DNA of 64,000 nt, from assembly GCF_024448165.1 (NCBI RefSeq), contig NZ_JAMOLN010000013.1:17843-81842 (forward strand), read 5' to 3'. The position numbers and the translations under genes were made by a program. Below the pieces are notes generated by a model that was not told the DNA's origin, did not search any database, and was given only the letters and a program-made list of their open reading frames with translations. Below are positions 8,905 through 17,750 of this stretch, piece after piece. The stretch's first letter is position 1, and every line of letters starts with the position of its first letter. Source of the stretch: Streptomyces longispororuber. GTDB lineage: Bacteria > Actinomycetota > Actinomycetes > Streptomycetales > Streptomycetaceae.

Positions 8905-10479
8905 ATGGACAGGCTGACCGGCGGCGACGTGGCACTCGCCGTGCACCGGCGGATCAACCGCACCGCCGTGCCCTACCCCGACGACCGGGGCGTCAAGGAG
9001 CTGTTCGAGGCGGTCGCCGCCCGTCTGCCCGAAGCGACCGCGCTCGTCCACCGGGACCGCGTGATCACCTACCGCGACCTGAACCGGGCGGCGAACGGGG
9101 TCGCCGCGGAGCTGCGGCGCCGCGGCGTCACCCCGGGCGCCGCCGTCGTGATCGGGGTGGGCCGCTCGCCCGAGCTGATCGCCGCGATCCTCGGCGTGCT
9201 CAAGTGCGGCGGCCACTACGTCCCGGTGGACCTCGGCTGGCCGGCGGAGCGCATCCGGTCGGTCCTGGCGCAGACCGGTGCCGCGCACCTCGTCACCGAC
9301 ACACCGGACGCGGTCGCCGGCCGGTTCCCCGGACTCGACGTCCTGTCGCCGGACGTGCCGCCCGTCGAGGCGGACCCGGCGCTGCGGACGGGTCCTGACG
9401 ACCTCGCCTACGTCAACTTCACCTCCGGCTCCACCGGCCGGCCCAAAGGCGTGCCGATCCGGCACCGCAGCATCGCCCGCCTGGTCTTCGACGCCCGGTA
9501 CGCCCGGCTCGGCGAGCGCACCAGGATCCTCCAGCTCGCGCCCGTGTACTTCGACGCGGCGACGTTCGAGATCTGGGGCGCGCTGCTGCACGGCGGGACG
9601 TGCGTGCTCTACCCGTCGCCGTGGATCCGGCTGTCCGAGCTCAAGCGGACCGTCGCCGCGCACGGTGTCACCGTGGTCTTCCTGACCACGGCACTGTTCA
9701 ACACCGTGGTGGACGAGGGGCCCGCCGCTCTCGACCAGGTCGAAACCGTCCTGACCGGCGGCGAGTTGCACTCCATGCGGCACCTGCGCAAGGCGGTGGC
9801 CCGCTACGGCCCCGGCAAGGTCGTCAACGTGTACGGCCCGACCGAGTGCACGACGTTCGCCACCTACTCCCCGCTCGACCTGGACGGGCTGCCGGAGTCC
9901 GTCGCCGACCTTCCGATCGGGCTCCCCCTGCAGAACACCCGGCTGTACGTGGTCGACGGCGACACCCTGTGCCCGCCCGGCCGGGTCGGCGAGATCTGCC
10001 TGGCGGGTCCCGGCCTGTCGCCCGGCTACCTCGACGCGCGCGACGCGGCCCGCGGGCACTTCGTGGAGCGCGAGATCGACGGGGTCCGCGAACGGCTGTA
10101 CCGGACCGGTGACCGCGGGCGGCTGCGCGCGGACGGCGAGGTCGTCTTCGAGGGCCGCCTTGACGACCAGGTGAAGATCAACGGGTTCCGGATCGAGCTC
10201 AGCGAGGTCGCCCACCACCTTGACCGGCACCCCGGAGTGCGGTTCAGCCACGTGGCGGTCGGTGAGAACGGCGCGGGGGAGAAGACACTGATCGCGTTCG
10301 CGGTTCCGCGCGACGACCGGTGCACGGCGCAGGAGATCACGGAGTTCCTGGGCGTGCACCTGCCGGGTTACATGGTGCCGACGGCGATCCATCTGCGGGA
10401 CTCCCTCCCTCTGTCCGGAACCGGCAAGGTGGACCGGCAGGCTCTGGTGACGGAGTACGCCGTAGGGGGTGCGCAGTGA
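8905..10479 (+). CDS. free-standing adenylation enzyme, Ile/Val-type pocket
   Basis: 524 residues. It activates an amino acid with ATP and loads the preceding carrier protein. Core motifs: NFTSGSTGRPKG, NVYGPTECTT, YRTGDRGR, and the C-terminal GTGKVDRQAL with the catalytic Lys. Pocket residues read by hand against GrsA-PheA are D-A-F-F-L-G-V-T-F-K. I recognise this as a branched aliphatic pattern, close to published Ile and Val codes. The KtzB comparison favours Ile. A GTGA overlap (10476-10479) couples it to the flavoprotein. Confidence 0.88.
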   Translation: MDRLTGGDVALAVHRRINRTAVPYPDDRGVKELFEAVAARLPEATALVHRDRVITYRDLNRAANGVAAELRRRGVTPGAAVVIGVGRSPELIAAILGVLKCGGHYVPVDLGWPAERIRSVLAQTGAAHLVTDTPDAVAGRFPGLDVLSPDVPPVEADPALRTGPDDLAYVNFTSGSTGRPKGVPIRHRSIARLVFDARYARLGERTRILQLAPVYFDAATFEIWGALLHGGTCVLYPSPWIRLSELKRTVAAHGVTVVFLTTALFNTVVDEGPAALDQVETVLTGGELHSMRHLRKAVARYGPGKVVNVYGPTECTTFATYSPLDLDGLPESVADLPIGLPLQNTRLYVVDGDTLCPPGRVGEICLAGPGLSPGYLDARDAARGHFVEREIDGVRERLYRTGDRGRLRADGEVVFEGRLDDQVKINGFRIELSEVAHHLDRHPGVRFSHVAVGENGAGEKTLIAFAVPRDDRCTAQEITEFLGVHLPGYMVPTAIHLRDSLPLSGTGKVDRQALVTEYAVGGAQ

Positions 10480-11603
10480 ACGGCGCGTCCTGGGAGACCC
10501 CGCGGCACACGGAGTTCCGTACGCGGGTGCGCGACGTGCTGGCGGAGACGGTCCTCCCGTACGCCGACCGGTGGGAGGAACAGGGCCGGCCGGACCCTGC
10601 CGTGTGGAAGGCCCTCGCCGCCGAGGGGCTGCTCGCCCTCGGTCACCACGGCGAGGCGTTCCTCGACAGCGCGATCCTCCTGGAGGAGCTGGGCCGCACC
10701 GGCTACGCGGGCATCCGCGCCGGCATCGGCGTGCACGCCTACATGGCCACCTCGTACCTCGACCTGTTCGGCACGCCCGAGCAGAAGGAGGCGTACCTGG
10801 AACCGGCCCGCCGGGGCGAACGCGTCGCCGCGCTCGCCATCACCGAGGCGGACGCCGGCTCGGACCTCAGCCGGCTCAGCACCCGGGCCCGCCCCCGCGA
10901 CGGCGGCGGTCTGCTGGTCGACGGCGAGAAGCTCTATGTCGCCAACGGCTCCCAGGCGTCGTTCTTCGTCGCGCTCGTGCGGACCCGGGACGAGGCCGCG
11001 ACGCCCCGCCGGGGCCTGACCGGCGCGAGCCTGCTGCTGATCGACGCCGACACCCCGGGGGTGCGGCGCACGGCACAGCGGATGCTGGGCTGGCGCTCCG
11101 CCGACATCTGCACGGTCGTCCTCGACGACGTCGTCGTCCCCGACGACCGGGTGCTCGGCCGCAAGGACCACGCGCTGATGCACGTGATCCGCGGCCTGGA
11201 CTTCGAGCGGCTGGTCGCCGGGCTCCTCGCGGTCGGCGGCGTCGCCCACTGTCTGGACCTGCTGAACGGGCACATCCGCCGCCGCCGGGTCAAGGACACC
11301 CCGCTGTACGGGCATCAGGTCGTGCGCCACGCGTTCGCCGAGCTCACGGCCGACCACGAACTGGTCACCCAGTACGGCCGGCACGCGGCCCTGCTGCACA
11401 GCCGCGGTGAACTGGACAGCCGCACGGCGACCGTGCTCAAGCTCAAGGCGACCGAACTCGCGGTGCGGGCTGCTCACGTCTGTCTCCAATTCCACGGGGC
11501 GCAAGGGTGCCTGGACGAGTCCACGGCGGCCCGGCTCTACCGCGACGCCTCGGCGGGCACGATCGCGGCCGGTGCCAGTGAGCTGCTACGCGAGCTGATC
11601 TGA
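10476..11603 (+). CDS. acyl-CoA dehydrogenase-like flavoprotein (KtzA-type, possible cyclopropane former)
   Basis: 375 residues. It has the FAD-binding ACAD fold: ALAITEADAGSDL, LYVANGSQASFFVALVRT, RRRVKDTPLYGHQVV and LQFHGAQGCLDESTAARLYRDA. The usual C-terminal YEG Glu is Ala here (TIAAGASEL). Glu244 in GLDFERLV instead sits where isovaleryl-CoA dehydrogenase keeps its catalytic base. The gene closes a halogenase/carrier/A/ACAD operon with the same parts as kutzneride KtzD/C/B/A. There the flavoprotein closes a cyclopropane from the gamma-chlorinated aminoacyl thioester. Simple dehydrogenation remains possible. The 3' end overlaps the convergent LAL gene by 18 bases. Confidence 0.85.
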   Translation: MNGASWETPRHTEFRTRVRDVLAETVLPYADRWEEQGRPDPAVWKALAAEGLLALGHHGEAFLDSAILLEELGRTGYAGIRAGIGVHAYMATSYLDLFGTPEQKEAYLEPARRGERVAALAITEADAGSDLSRLSTRARPRDGGGLLVDGEKLYVANGSQASFFVALVRTRDEAATPRRGLTGASLLLIDADTPGVRRTAQRMLGWRSADICTVVLDDVVVPDDRVLGRKDHALMHVIRGLDFERLVAGLLAVGGVAHCLDLLNGHIRRRRVKDTPLYGHQVVRHAFAELTADHELVTQYGRHAALLHSRGELDSRTATVLKLKATELAVRAAHVCLQFHGAQGCLDESTAARLYRDASAGTIAAGASELLRELI

Positions 11604-14426
11604 GGCGCCGACCGGCGTCGGCCGGTCGGCGAACCGGGCGTCGGTGAACCGGGCCGCCCGGCCGATCGAGGTGGCGACCTGGGCCCGCGAACCGACGTCG
11701 AGCTTCTTGAAGATCCGGCCGAGGTGGGTCTCCACGGTCTTGTGGCTGAGCCGCAGCGCGCGGGCGATCTGCTGATTGGTGCAACCGTCGCTGACCAGCA
11801 CCGAGATCTCCCGCTCCCGGCTGCTCAGCCGGGCAAGACGGGCGTCGGCCGACTGGGCAGGCGCGCTCGTGGCCAGGTCGTCGGTGTGGTCCAGATATCC
11901 GTGGGCCCCACGGTCGCGCAGCAGGACCTGCGCCTCGTCGAGCTGGCGGCGGGCCACCGCGGAGTCGATGCCCGCCCAGGCCGCCGCGACGGCCAGATGG
12001 GCCCGGACCACGTCGAGCGGCCGGCCGGCCCGGGTCAGCGTGACGACCGCGCTGGACGCGAAGACGGCGGCCCTGAGCGGATCGGTGACCCGGTGGTGAT
12101 GGGCCCGCGCCAGCAGCGCCAGACCTGTCGCACCCGGCAACCGCAGCCGGCCCGCGGCCTCTTCGGCCACCGTCGCCCACCGCCCCGCCTCGGTCGCCGA
12201 ACCGCGCCGCTCCCCTTCGAGACGGGCGAGGACCTCGGCGACGGCGGGCACCATCGAGACGACGGGGAACGAGGCGGCACGCCGCACGGTCCCGGTCGAC
12301 AGGAGTTCCCTGCACAGTTCCTGGTCGCCCGTGTCGAAGGTCGTCTCCAGCAGCGACAGCCGCACGCGGTCCGCCCACGGCTCGCGCCACGCCTCCGCCC
12401 GCCGGGCCGCCTCCCGCGCCTCGCGCAGGGCCGCCGCCCGGTCGCCGCCGATCCACGCGGCCCGGGCGAGCCCGGCCCCCGCCTCGGCCAGCAGACAGTC
12501 GCTGCCGATCCGGTCCGCCGCGCGCATCGCCCGGTGACCCGACTCGATCGCCAGGTCGACGCGCCCGAGCCGTAGCCTGACCTCGGCGAGCCCGGTCGCG
12601 AACTGCGGTACGAGGTGGTCGAGTTCGTGGGCCGCGGCGATGCCGAGACCCCGCTCGAAGTGCCGTGCGGCCGCCGCGTCCTGCTCCAGCCGGGCCAGGG
12701 ACCTGGCCAGCCAGTACAGCGGGTCGAGCCGGCCGACGAGAGCGGTGTCGTCGAGCCCGTCGAGCAGGGCCGCCACGCCGTCGAGCCGGGCGGTCGCCTG
12801 CGCGGTGCGGCCCGCGTCCGCGTCCTGGGCGCCGAGCAGCGCCCCGGCGTACGCGCGGGCCAGCGGGTCGGACCGGTCGGTGGCCCAGCGTGCCGCGGGC
12901 GGGGCGCCGCCGGGCAGCGGGGTGCCGCGCTCCAGCGCCGCCGCGAGCCGCGCCAGGTCGATCAGGGCGAGTGCCTCGGGTTCGCCGGCCACGTCCGGCC
13001 GCACCGCGTCCAGCAGGGACTCGGCCAGGGCGTACCGGCCCAGCAGGCGCTGCGCGCGGGCCCGCCACTCGGCGGCCTCCGCCCGCAGCACGAGCGGGAC
13101 TTCGGTGCCGGGCGACGCGGTCCGGTCGAGGACGTCGAGGGCCTCGCTGGGCCGTCCGGCGACGACCAGGGCCTTGCCGGTGCGCACCCGCTGCGCGTAG
13201 AGGAGGGTGCCGTCCCCGGGGGCGCAGGTGTGGTCGGCCGGTCGCGGCAGCAGGCCCGAGCGGACCCGGTCGGCGACCGGTGTCCGGTGCGGTACGGGTC
13301 CTGCCTGGCCGTGGGCGCACGGGGCGGGCAGCGGGACGAGCCCGGTCGCCGCGGTGTGCGCGGCGAGCCGCCACCGCTCACTCGTGGAGTGGTAGGCGGT
13401 GGCCCGCAGCAGGGAGTTCCGGAACCGGTACTGGTCGGCGAGTTCGCCGGGCCTGACGATGTCCTCGCGCAGCAGCTCGGCGACGGCGTCGGCGAGGCGC
13501 TCGGCGGGCAGTTCGGTGAGGGACCGCAGCTCGTGGAGGGTGAACGCGTCCCCGAGGACCGCCGCGGACTGCGCGACGAGCCAGCCGTCGCCCGTCACGG
13601 CGCGGAACTCCTCGAGGAAGCGGGTGAAGGGGGTGAGTCCGGGGGCGTCGGGCGCGGTCCCGCCGTAGGCGCGGGGCGCCGCCGCCAGGGCAAGCAGCAG
13701 CCCCGGGTTGCCGCCCGCCCGGCCGGTCAGGGCCCTGCGCAGCGGCCGGGCCGTCCCCTCGGGCAGGAGCGCGTCGAGCTCCGGCTCGGGCAGGGGGCCG
13801 AGTTCGATCCGGTGCGTTCCCGGGACGGACGCCAGGAGTCCGCGCAGGCGCAGCGGGGACTGGCGGTCGCGATGGGCGACCACGATGACGAGGCGGGCGT
13901 CGGGCGGCCTGCGCACGAGGCTCTCCAGCAGGTCGAGCGAGGCCGGGTCCGCCCAGTGGACGTCGTCCAGGGCGAGCACGAGACCGCTCGACTCCGTGAG
14001 CCCGCGCACCGCCTGACGCAGCGCCGATCCCATCGGGCCCGGTGCGACCGGGCCGGGCGCGGGGGCGGGCCCGGCCGTCAGGTCCAGTGCGGGGAACACC
14101 CCGCCGAGCACCTGCCGGCAGGTGCTCGGCAGGTTCCGCAGAACCGTGCCGGCCCGGTCGGCGAAAATCTCGTCGAACGCGTCGGAGAACAACTGATAAG
14201 GCGCGGCGCCCGCGGCGGGGCCCGCCGCGGCGTGCGCGACGGACCAGCCCTGCTTTCTGGCGTCATCGAGTATCCGGTGCAGCAACCGGGTCTTTCCTGT
14301 CCAGGGCTGTCCCAGAATCTCCACGACGGCGGGAGTCGTACGCTGCGGGTCGAATAGGCGACCCGTATCCGCTTTCGTGGACCGGCCGGTCGGGACCGGC
14401 CGTGGAATTGCCCCGTCACCTTCCAT
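11586..14426 (-). CDS. LAL-type LuxR family transcriptional regulator (candidate cluster activator)
   Basis: 946 residues. The N-terminal STAND ATPase has Walker A GQPWTGKT at residues 39-45, Walker B-like [20 protein letters not shown], and [14 protein letters not shown] long helical, TPR-like middle follows. The C-terminal LuxR HTH (about 870-935) carries [33 protein letters not shown] and [11 protein letters not shown]. Large LAL regulators are common pathway-specific activators in Streptomyces. The start ATG lies within the end of mbtH, an 11-base overlap, so the two are co-translated. Possible binding sites are the GGGA-N3-TCCC motifs in the two divergent NRPS promoter regions. Confidence 0.92.
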   Translation of the reverse strand: MEGDGAIPRPVPTGRSTKADTGRLFDPQRTTPAVVEILGQPWTGKTRLLHRILDDARKQGWSVAHAAAGPAAGAAPYQLFSDAFDEIFADRAGTVLRNLPSTCRQVLGGVFPALDLTAGPAPAPGPVAPGPMGSALRQAVRGLTESSGLVLALDDVHWADPASLDLLESLVRRPPDARLVIVVAHRDRQSPLRLRGLLASVPGTHRIELGPLPEPELDALLPEGTARPLRRALTGRAGGNPGLLLALAAAPRAYGGTAPDAPGLTPFTRFLEEFRAVTGDGWLVAQSAAVLGDAFTLHELRSLTELPAERLADAVAELLREDIVRPGELADQYRFRNSLLRATAYHSTSERWRLAAHTAATGLVPLPAPCAHGQAGPVPHRTPVADRVRSGLLPRPADHTCAPGDGTLLYAQRVRTGKALVVAGRPSEALDVLDRTASPGTEVPLVLRAEAAEWRARAQRLLGRYALAESLLDAVRPDVAGEPEALALIDLARLAAALERGTPLPGGAPPAARWATDRSDPLARAYAGALLGAQDADAGRTAQATARLDGVAALLDGLDDTALVGRLDPLYWLARSLARLEQDAAAARHFERGLGIAAAHELDHLVPQFATGLAEVRLRLGRVDLAIESGHRAMRAADRIGSDCLLAEAGAGLARAAWIGGDRAAALREAREAARRAEAWREPWADRVRLSLLETTFDTGDQELCRELLSTGTVRRAASFPVVSMVPAVAEVLARLEGERRGSATEAGRWATVAEEAAGRLRLPGATGLALLARAHHHRVTDPLRAAVFASSAVVTLTRAGRPLDVVRAHLAVAAAWAGIDSAVARRQLDEAQVLLRDRGAHGYLDHTDDLATSAPAQSADARLARLSSREREISVLVSDGCTNQQIARALRLSHKTVETHLGRIFKKLDVGSRAQVATSIGRAARFTDARFADRPTPVGASDQLA

Positions 14427-14685
14427 GAACGGCGATCTCTTCCTGAGCAGGGGGCGCGCTCGCCCCCGACGGCCGGCTCTCGCCCGCCATCGCGCGGCGC
14501 AGACTCAGCGGCCGCATATCGGTCCAGTGCGCCTCGATGTATTCCAGGCACTGCTCCTTGGCGGTCGGCTCCAGCACGGCACGCCAGCCGGCCGGAATCT
14601 CTTTTCCGTCGGGCCAGATCGAGTACTGCTCCTCTTCGTTGATCACAACGACATGGCGCTCGGAACTGTCGGTAGACACACTCAT
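14416..14685 (-). CDS. MbtH-like protein
   Basis: 89 residues. MbtH proteins bind A domains and are often needed for their folding and activity. The family signature is intact: [18 protein letters not shown] and [21 protein letters not shown]. The C-terminal 20 residues beyond the core are extra. It is preceded by GGGAG and overlaps the LAL gene by 11 bases. As the only MbtH seen here, it probably serves all the A domains in the cluster. Confidence 0.96.
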   Translation of the reverse strand: MSVSTDSSERHVVVINEEEQYSIWPDGKEIPAGWRAVLEPTAKEQCLEYIEAHWTDMRPLSLRRAMAGESRPSGASAPPAQEEIAVHGR

Positions 14686-14755
14686 CTCCCTACATGACCT
14701 TTGTGTGGTGGCAACTGCAGGTATGGGCTGTCGATCTGCCCGTCGAGCCGATTGT

Positions 14756-14773
14756 GCGAAATCCTATTCGCAG
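14756..14773. promoter_or_regulatory. inverted repeat upstream of mbtH-LAL
   Basis: TGCGAA and TTCGCA face each other across six bases in the 226-base gap between the thioesterase end and mbtH. It lies about 70 bases upstream of the mbtH start. It could be an operator controlling the regulator gene. Nothing else stands out in this gap. Confidence 0.4.
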
Positions 14774-14911
14774 CCGCTCAAGAAGGGCTTGGAAGTTGCC
14801 ATAGGCGACGCGGGCCGGCCCGGCAGAAGAGCCGGGGAACACGGCCCGAAATTCCGTCACGTCGCGTTTGGGCGCAGGTCAATTAGTGGGAAGGCCGTTC
14901 CACGCCCAAGA

Positions 14912-15697
14912 TCACGCGTACTCTTCGGCCCGCCCCGCGAGGGCCTGCCGGAGCTCGCCGGCGATCTCGGGGACCCGGGCGAGGAGGTAGAAGTGGCCGC
15001 CCGGATGCACGGACAGGGCGGCGGGCGCGGTGGTGACCGCGGACCACGCCCCGGCCTCGGACGGGGGCACGCGCGGGTCCTCGGCACCGGTCATGGCGAT
15101 CACCGGGCAGGTGAGCGGCGGACCGGGGGCGGCGCGATAGGTCTCCACCGCCTCGAAGTCGGCGCGCAGGGCGGGCAGCGCCAGCCTGAGGAGGCCCGGA
15201 TGCTCCGGCGGAGGGCCGTCCGCCCCGTTCAGGTGCGCCACTTCGGCGAGGATCGCGTCGTCGCCGAGGTGGTGGAAGGCCGGTCCTGGCGGCAGGAACG
15301 GGCCGCGCCGGGCGGAGGCCACGAGCAGGGACGCGGGGCGGCCGTCGGCCTCCAGCCGGCGGGCCAGCTCGAAGGCGACGACGGCGCCCATGCTGTGGCC
15401 GAACAGGGCGAGGGGCGTGGTGTCCTCGGGGTCCAGCAGGCGGAAGAGCGCGTCGGCCAGCGGCGCGATGGACCGGGCCGCCGGCTCCCTCCGCCGGTCC
15501 TGGCGGCCGGGGTACTGCACGGCCAGGACGTTCACCTCCGGTGCCAGGGCTTGGGAGAAGGGGAGGTAGTCGCCGGCCGAACCGCCCGCGTGCGGCACGT
15601 ACAGCAGTCGTGGCGCCCCGGGCAGCGCGGGCCTGAACTGCCTGATCCACAGGTCGCGTTCGGACCGGGGCGCGGTGGGCAGGGTGGGCGCGGTCAT
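14912..15697 (-). CDS. type II thioesterase
   Basis: 261 residues, alpha/beta hydrolase. The nucleophile is Ser102 in LFGHSMGA, with VPHAGGSAGDY near the N-terminus, YPGR, and the catalytic His in HPGGHFYLL near the C-terminus. Stand-alone enzymes of this type clear wrongly primed or stalled carrier proteins in trans. The start overlaps the stop of the upstream ACAD gene (ATGA), placing it at the end of the 23.6-to-14.9-kb operon. A second enzyme of this class is at 27542-28303. Confidence 0.93.
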   Translation of the reverse strand: MTAPTLPTAPRSERDLWIRQFRPALPGAPRLLYVPHAGGSAGDYLPFSQALAPEVNVLAVQYPGRQDRRREPAARSIAPLADALFRLLDPEDTTPLALFGHSMGAVVAFELARRLEADGRPASLLVASARRGPFLPPGPAFHHLGDDAILAEVAHLNGADGPPPEHPGLLRLALPALRADFEAVETYRAAPGPPLTCPVIAMTGAEDPRVPPSEAGAWSAVTTAPAALSVHPGGHFYLLARVPEIAGELRQALAGRAEEYA

Positions 15698-16590
15698 CGG
15701 CGCAGGGCGGACTCGGTGAGCGCACGGCGGTAGAAGAGCTGTGCGTCGTCCTCGTCGAGCAGTCCCGACGCGCCGTGCAGCTGGAGGGTCTCCGTCGCGG
15801 TGTCCACGGCGAGTTCACGGGCGAGGCGCAGCGCGTGCGCGGGCTCGTCCGCACAGTGGATCAGGCTGCGGACGGCTTCGAGGCGGGCGGCCAGCGCCGC
15901 GAGCCGGAAGGCGGGGGACTGGTGCGCGCCGAGCGGCTTGCCGAAGACGGTCCTGCGGCGGGCGTGCGCGGTGGCGAGGTCCAGGGCGCCCCGGCTCAGA
16001 CCGGCCAGGTAGGCGGCCTGACCGGAGCGGATCCGGTCGGTCAGGGCGCGGGGGTCGGCGAGCCGGCCGGACAGCACGAGCGGCACGTCGGCGGCCACCT
16101 CGACGGTGAAGAGCCCGCCGCCGCCGAGATCGGCGTGCTCGGTCAGCCGGACGCCCGGCCGGTCGAGCTCGACGACGCCGAACTCGGCGCCGTCCACGGT
16201 GAGCAGCAGGTCGGCCTGGTCCGCGCAGCGCACGAAGCGCCGGTCGGGCCCGGCCAGCGCCGCCGCGAGCTCGCCCGCTCGCAGCGCGTCGAGCAGCTCC
16301 GCCGTGCGTGGCGACGCGGGGAGCGCGGCGAGCGCCTCGACGGCCGCCACCGTGTCGAGGTAGGGCCCGCGGTAGAGGGTCTCGCCCAGCAGTTCGGCGA
16401 CGGGCAGGGCGGCCTGCGGGTCGTGCAGCGCGCCCGCCTGGGCCAGCGCGGCCCACACGGCGCCCTGGGCGGACGCCGCCTCGGCGGACAGCGGGCGTTC
16501 GCCGAGCCGGCGCAGCACGGGGCGCAGCTCGGGCGCGAAGACGTCGCTCAGCGGGTCGGCGGCGGTCAGCGTGGCCGGGGTGGTCGTCAC
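15694..16590 (-). CDS. acyl-CoA dehydrogenase, short partner subunit
   Basis: 298 residues from a GTG that overlaps the stop of the next ACAD (GTGA). It is shorter than a normal ACAD, and its N-terminal half is degenerate. The C-terminal half keeps YLAGLSRGALDLATAHARRRTVFGKPLGAHQSPAFRLA and TLQLHGASGLLDEDDAQLFYRRA. Such a short partner encoded next to a full ACAD matches the alpha2beta2 heteromeric ACADs of actinobacteria. It probably forms one enzyme with 16587-17750. A role in desaturating the acyl chain of the lipopeptide is inferred from the FAAL gene. Confidence 0.82.
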   Translation of the reverse strand: MTTTPATLTAADPLSDVFAPELRPVLRRLGERPLSAEAASAQGAVWAALAQAGALHDPQAALPVAELLGETLYRGPYLDTVAAVEALAALPASPRTAELLDALRAGELAAALAGPDRRFVRCADQADLLLTVDGAEFGVVELDRPGVRLTEHADLGGGGLFTVEVAADVPLVLSGRLADPRALTDRIRSGQAAYLAGLSRGALDLATAHARRRTVFGKPLGAHQSPAFRLAALAARLEAVRSLIHCADEPAHALRLARELAVDTATETLQLHGASGLLDEDDAQLFYRRALTESALRR

Positions 16591-17750
16591 AGCAACTCCA
16601 GGTGCGAGGTCGCGATGGTGCGCAGCATCACCTCGGACGTGCCCGAGGCGAGGGTGAGCGTCGGGGCGTAGCGCAGCGCCCGCGCGACGCGTCCGAGGTC
16701 CGGCGCGTCGGGGTCCTGATTGGTCAACAGGCCGTCCCTGCCACGTAGTTCGAGGCAGAACCGGGCCACTTCGCGCGCCTGCTCGGTGACGTACCACTTG
16801 GACATGGCGGCCAGCACCGGATCGGCCCGGCCCGCGTCGAGCCCGGCCACCATCCGCCAGGCGAGGGCGTGCCCGGCCGTCAGCCGCGCGTCGAGCTCGG
16901 TGTACCGGTCCCGCAGGGCGTCGGGGACCGCGTCGGCCACCGAGTCGAGCCAGTGCCGGATCTTGGCGTGGAAGTCGATGCCGGTCCGCTCCAGCACCAG
17001 CAGTTCGCTGATCATCCGCCAGCCGTCGTCCACCTCGCCGAGCACGTCGTCGCGGGTCAGCCGGACCCCGTCGACGGAGATCTCGCAGAAGGCGTCGTCG
17101 GTGAGGTTCGGCAGCGTACGGATCGTCACGCCGGGGGAGCGCAGCGGGAGCAGGAACAGCCCGATGCCGGGCATGGTGCCGGGCACGGTGATCGCCGCGC
17201 ACAGCGCCGTGTCGGCGAACCCGGACTTCTGGTTGAACACCTTGGTGCCGTACAGCCGCCAGGCGCCGTCGCCGTCGGGCTCGGCCCGCGTGGTCATCCG
17301 GCCGAGGTCGGACCCGGCCTGCGGCTCGGTGAACAGTACGGTGGCGATCTGCTCGCCGCGCGCCAACGCCGGGAGCAGCCGGGCCCGTTGGGCGTCGGTG
17401 CCGCTGTCGAGGACGAAGCGTCCCACGATGTCGACGCTCAGCACGTGCGCGTCGTCCGGCACCCCGGCGAGGATCATCTCCTCGGTGACCACGGCGGACT
17501 CGTAGTGGCCGAGCCCGGCGCCGCCGTACCGCTCGGGCCAGCTCGGCGCGAGCCAGCCGCGCTCGCCGAGCAGCCGGTAGGTCTCCAGCAGCCCCGGCTC
17601 CTCGCCGGGCGGCAGCCGCCGGATCCGGCCGACCTCCTCCTGGACGCGGTCGGAGCGCAGCAGCGCGCGCACCTCCTCGCGGAAGGCGCGTTGCGCGGGT
17701 GTCGGCCGGGTGTCGGGCACGTCGGCCACGGGCAGGTTCGTCATGGTCAC
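16587..17750 (-). CDS. acyl-CoA dehydrogenase, full-length subunit
   Basis: 387 residues from the GTG at 17750, chosen because AGGAG lies five bases before it; ATG 17744 is the alternative. ACAD signatures: FTEPQAGSDLGRMTTRAE, YGTKVFNQKSGFADTALCA and LASGTSEVMLRTIA. The GTSE-loop Glu is replaced by Ser, but an acidic residue in LVLERTGID sits in the isovaleryl-CoA-dehydrogenase-like position. It is coupled on both sides: the NRPS stop overlaps its start and its end overlaps the short partner. It likely oxidises an acyl-CoA, acyl-carrier or aminoacyl thioester in the pathway; the substrate is not shown by the sequence. Confidence 0.87.
   Translation of the reverse strand: MTMTNLPVADVPDTRPTPAQRAFREEVRALLRSDRVQEEVGRIRRLPPGEEPGLLETYRLLGERGWLAPSWPERYGGAGLGHYESAVVTEEMILAGVPDDAHVLSVDIVGRFVLDSGTDAQRARLLPALARGEQIATVLFTEPQAGSDLGRMTTRAEPDGDGAWRLYGTKVFNQKSGFADTALCAAITVPGTMPGIGLFLLPLRSPGVTIRTLPNLTDDAFCEISVDGVRLTRDDVLGEVDDGWRMISELLVLERTGIDFHAKIRHWLDSVADAVPDALRDRYTELDARLTAGHALAWRMVAGLDAGRADPVLAAMSKWYVTEQAREVARFCLELRGRDGLLTNQDPDAPDLGRVARALRYAPTLTLASGTSEVMLRTIATSHLELL

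Noticed and set aside
7636..10392. A 918-codon minus-strand frame covering the halogenase, carrier and A genes
   Set aside because: All three plus-strand genes there have strong family motifs and ribosome sites. The antisense frame has none.
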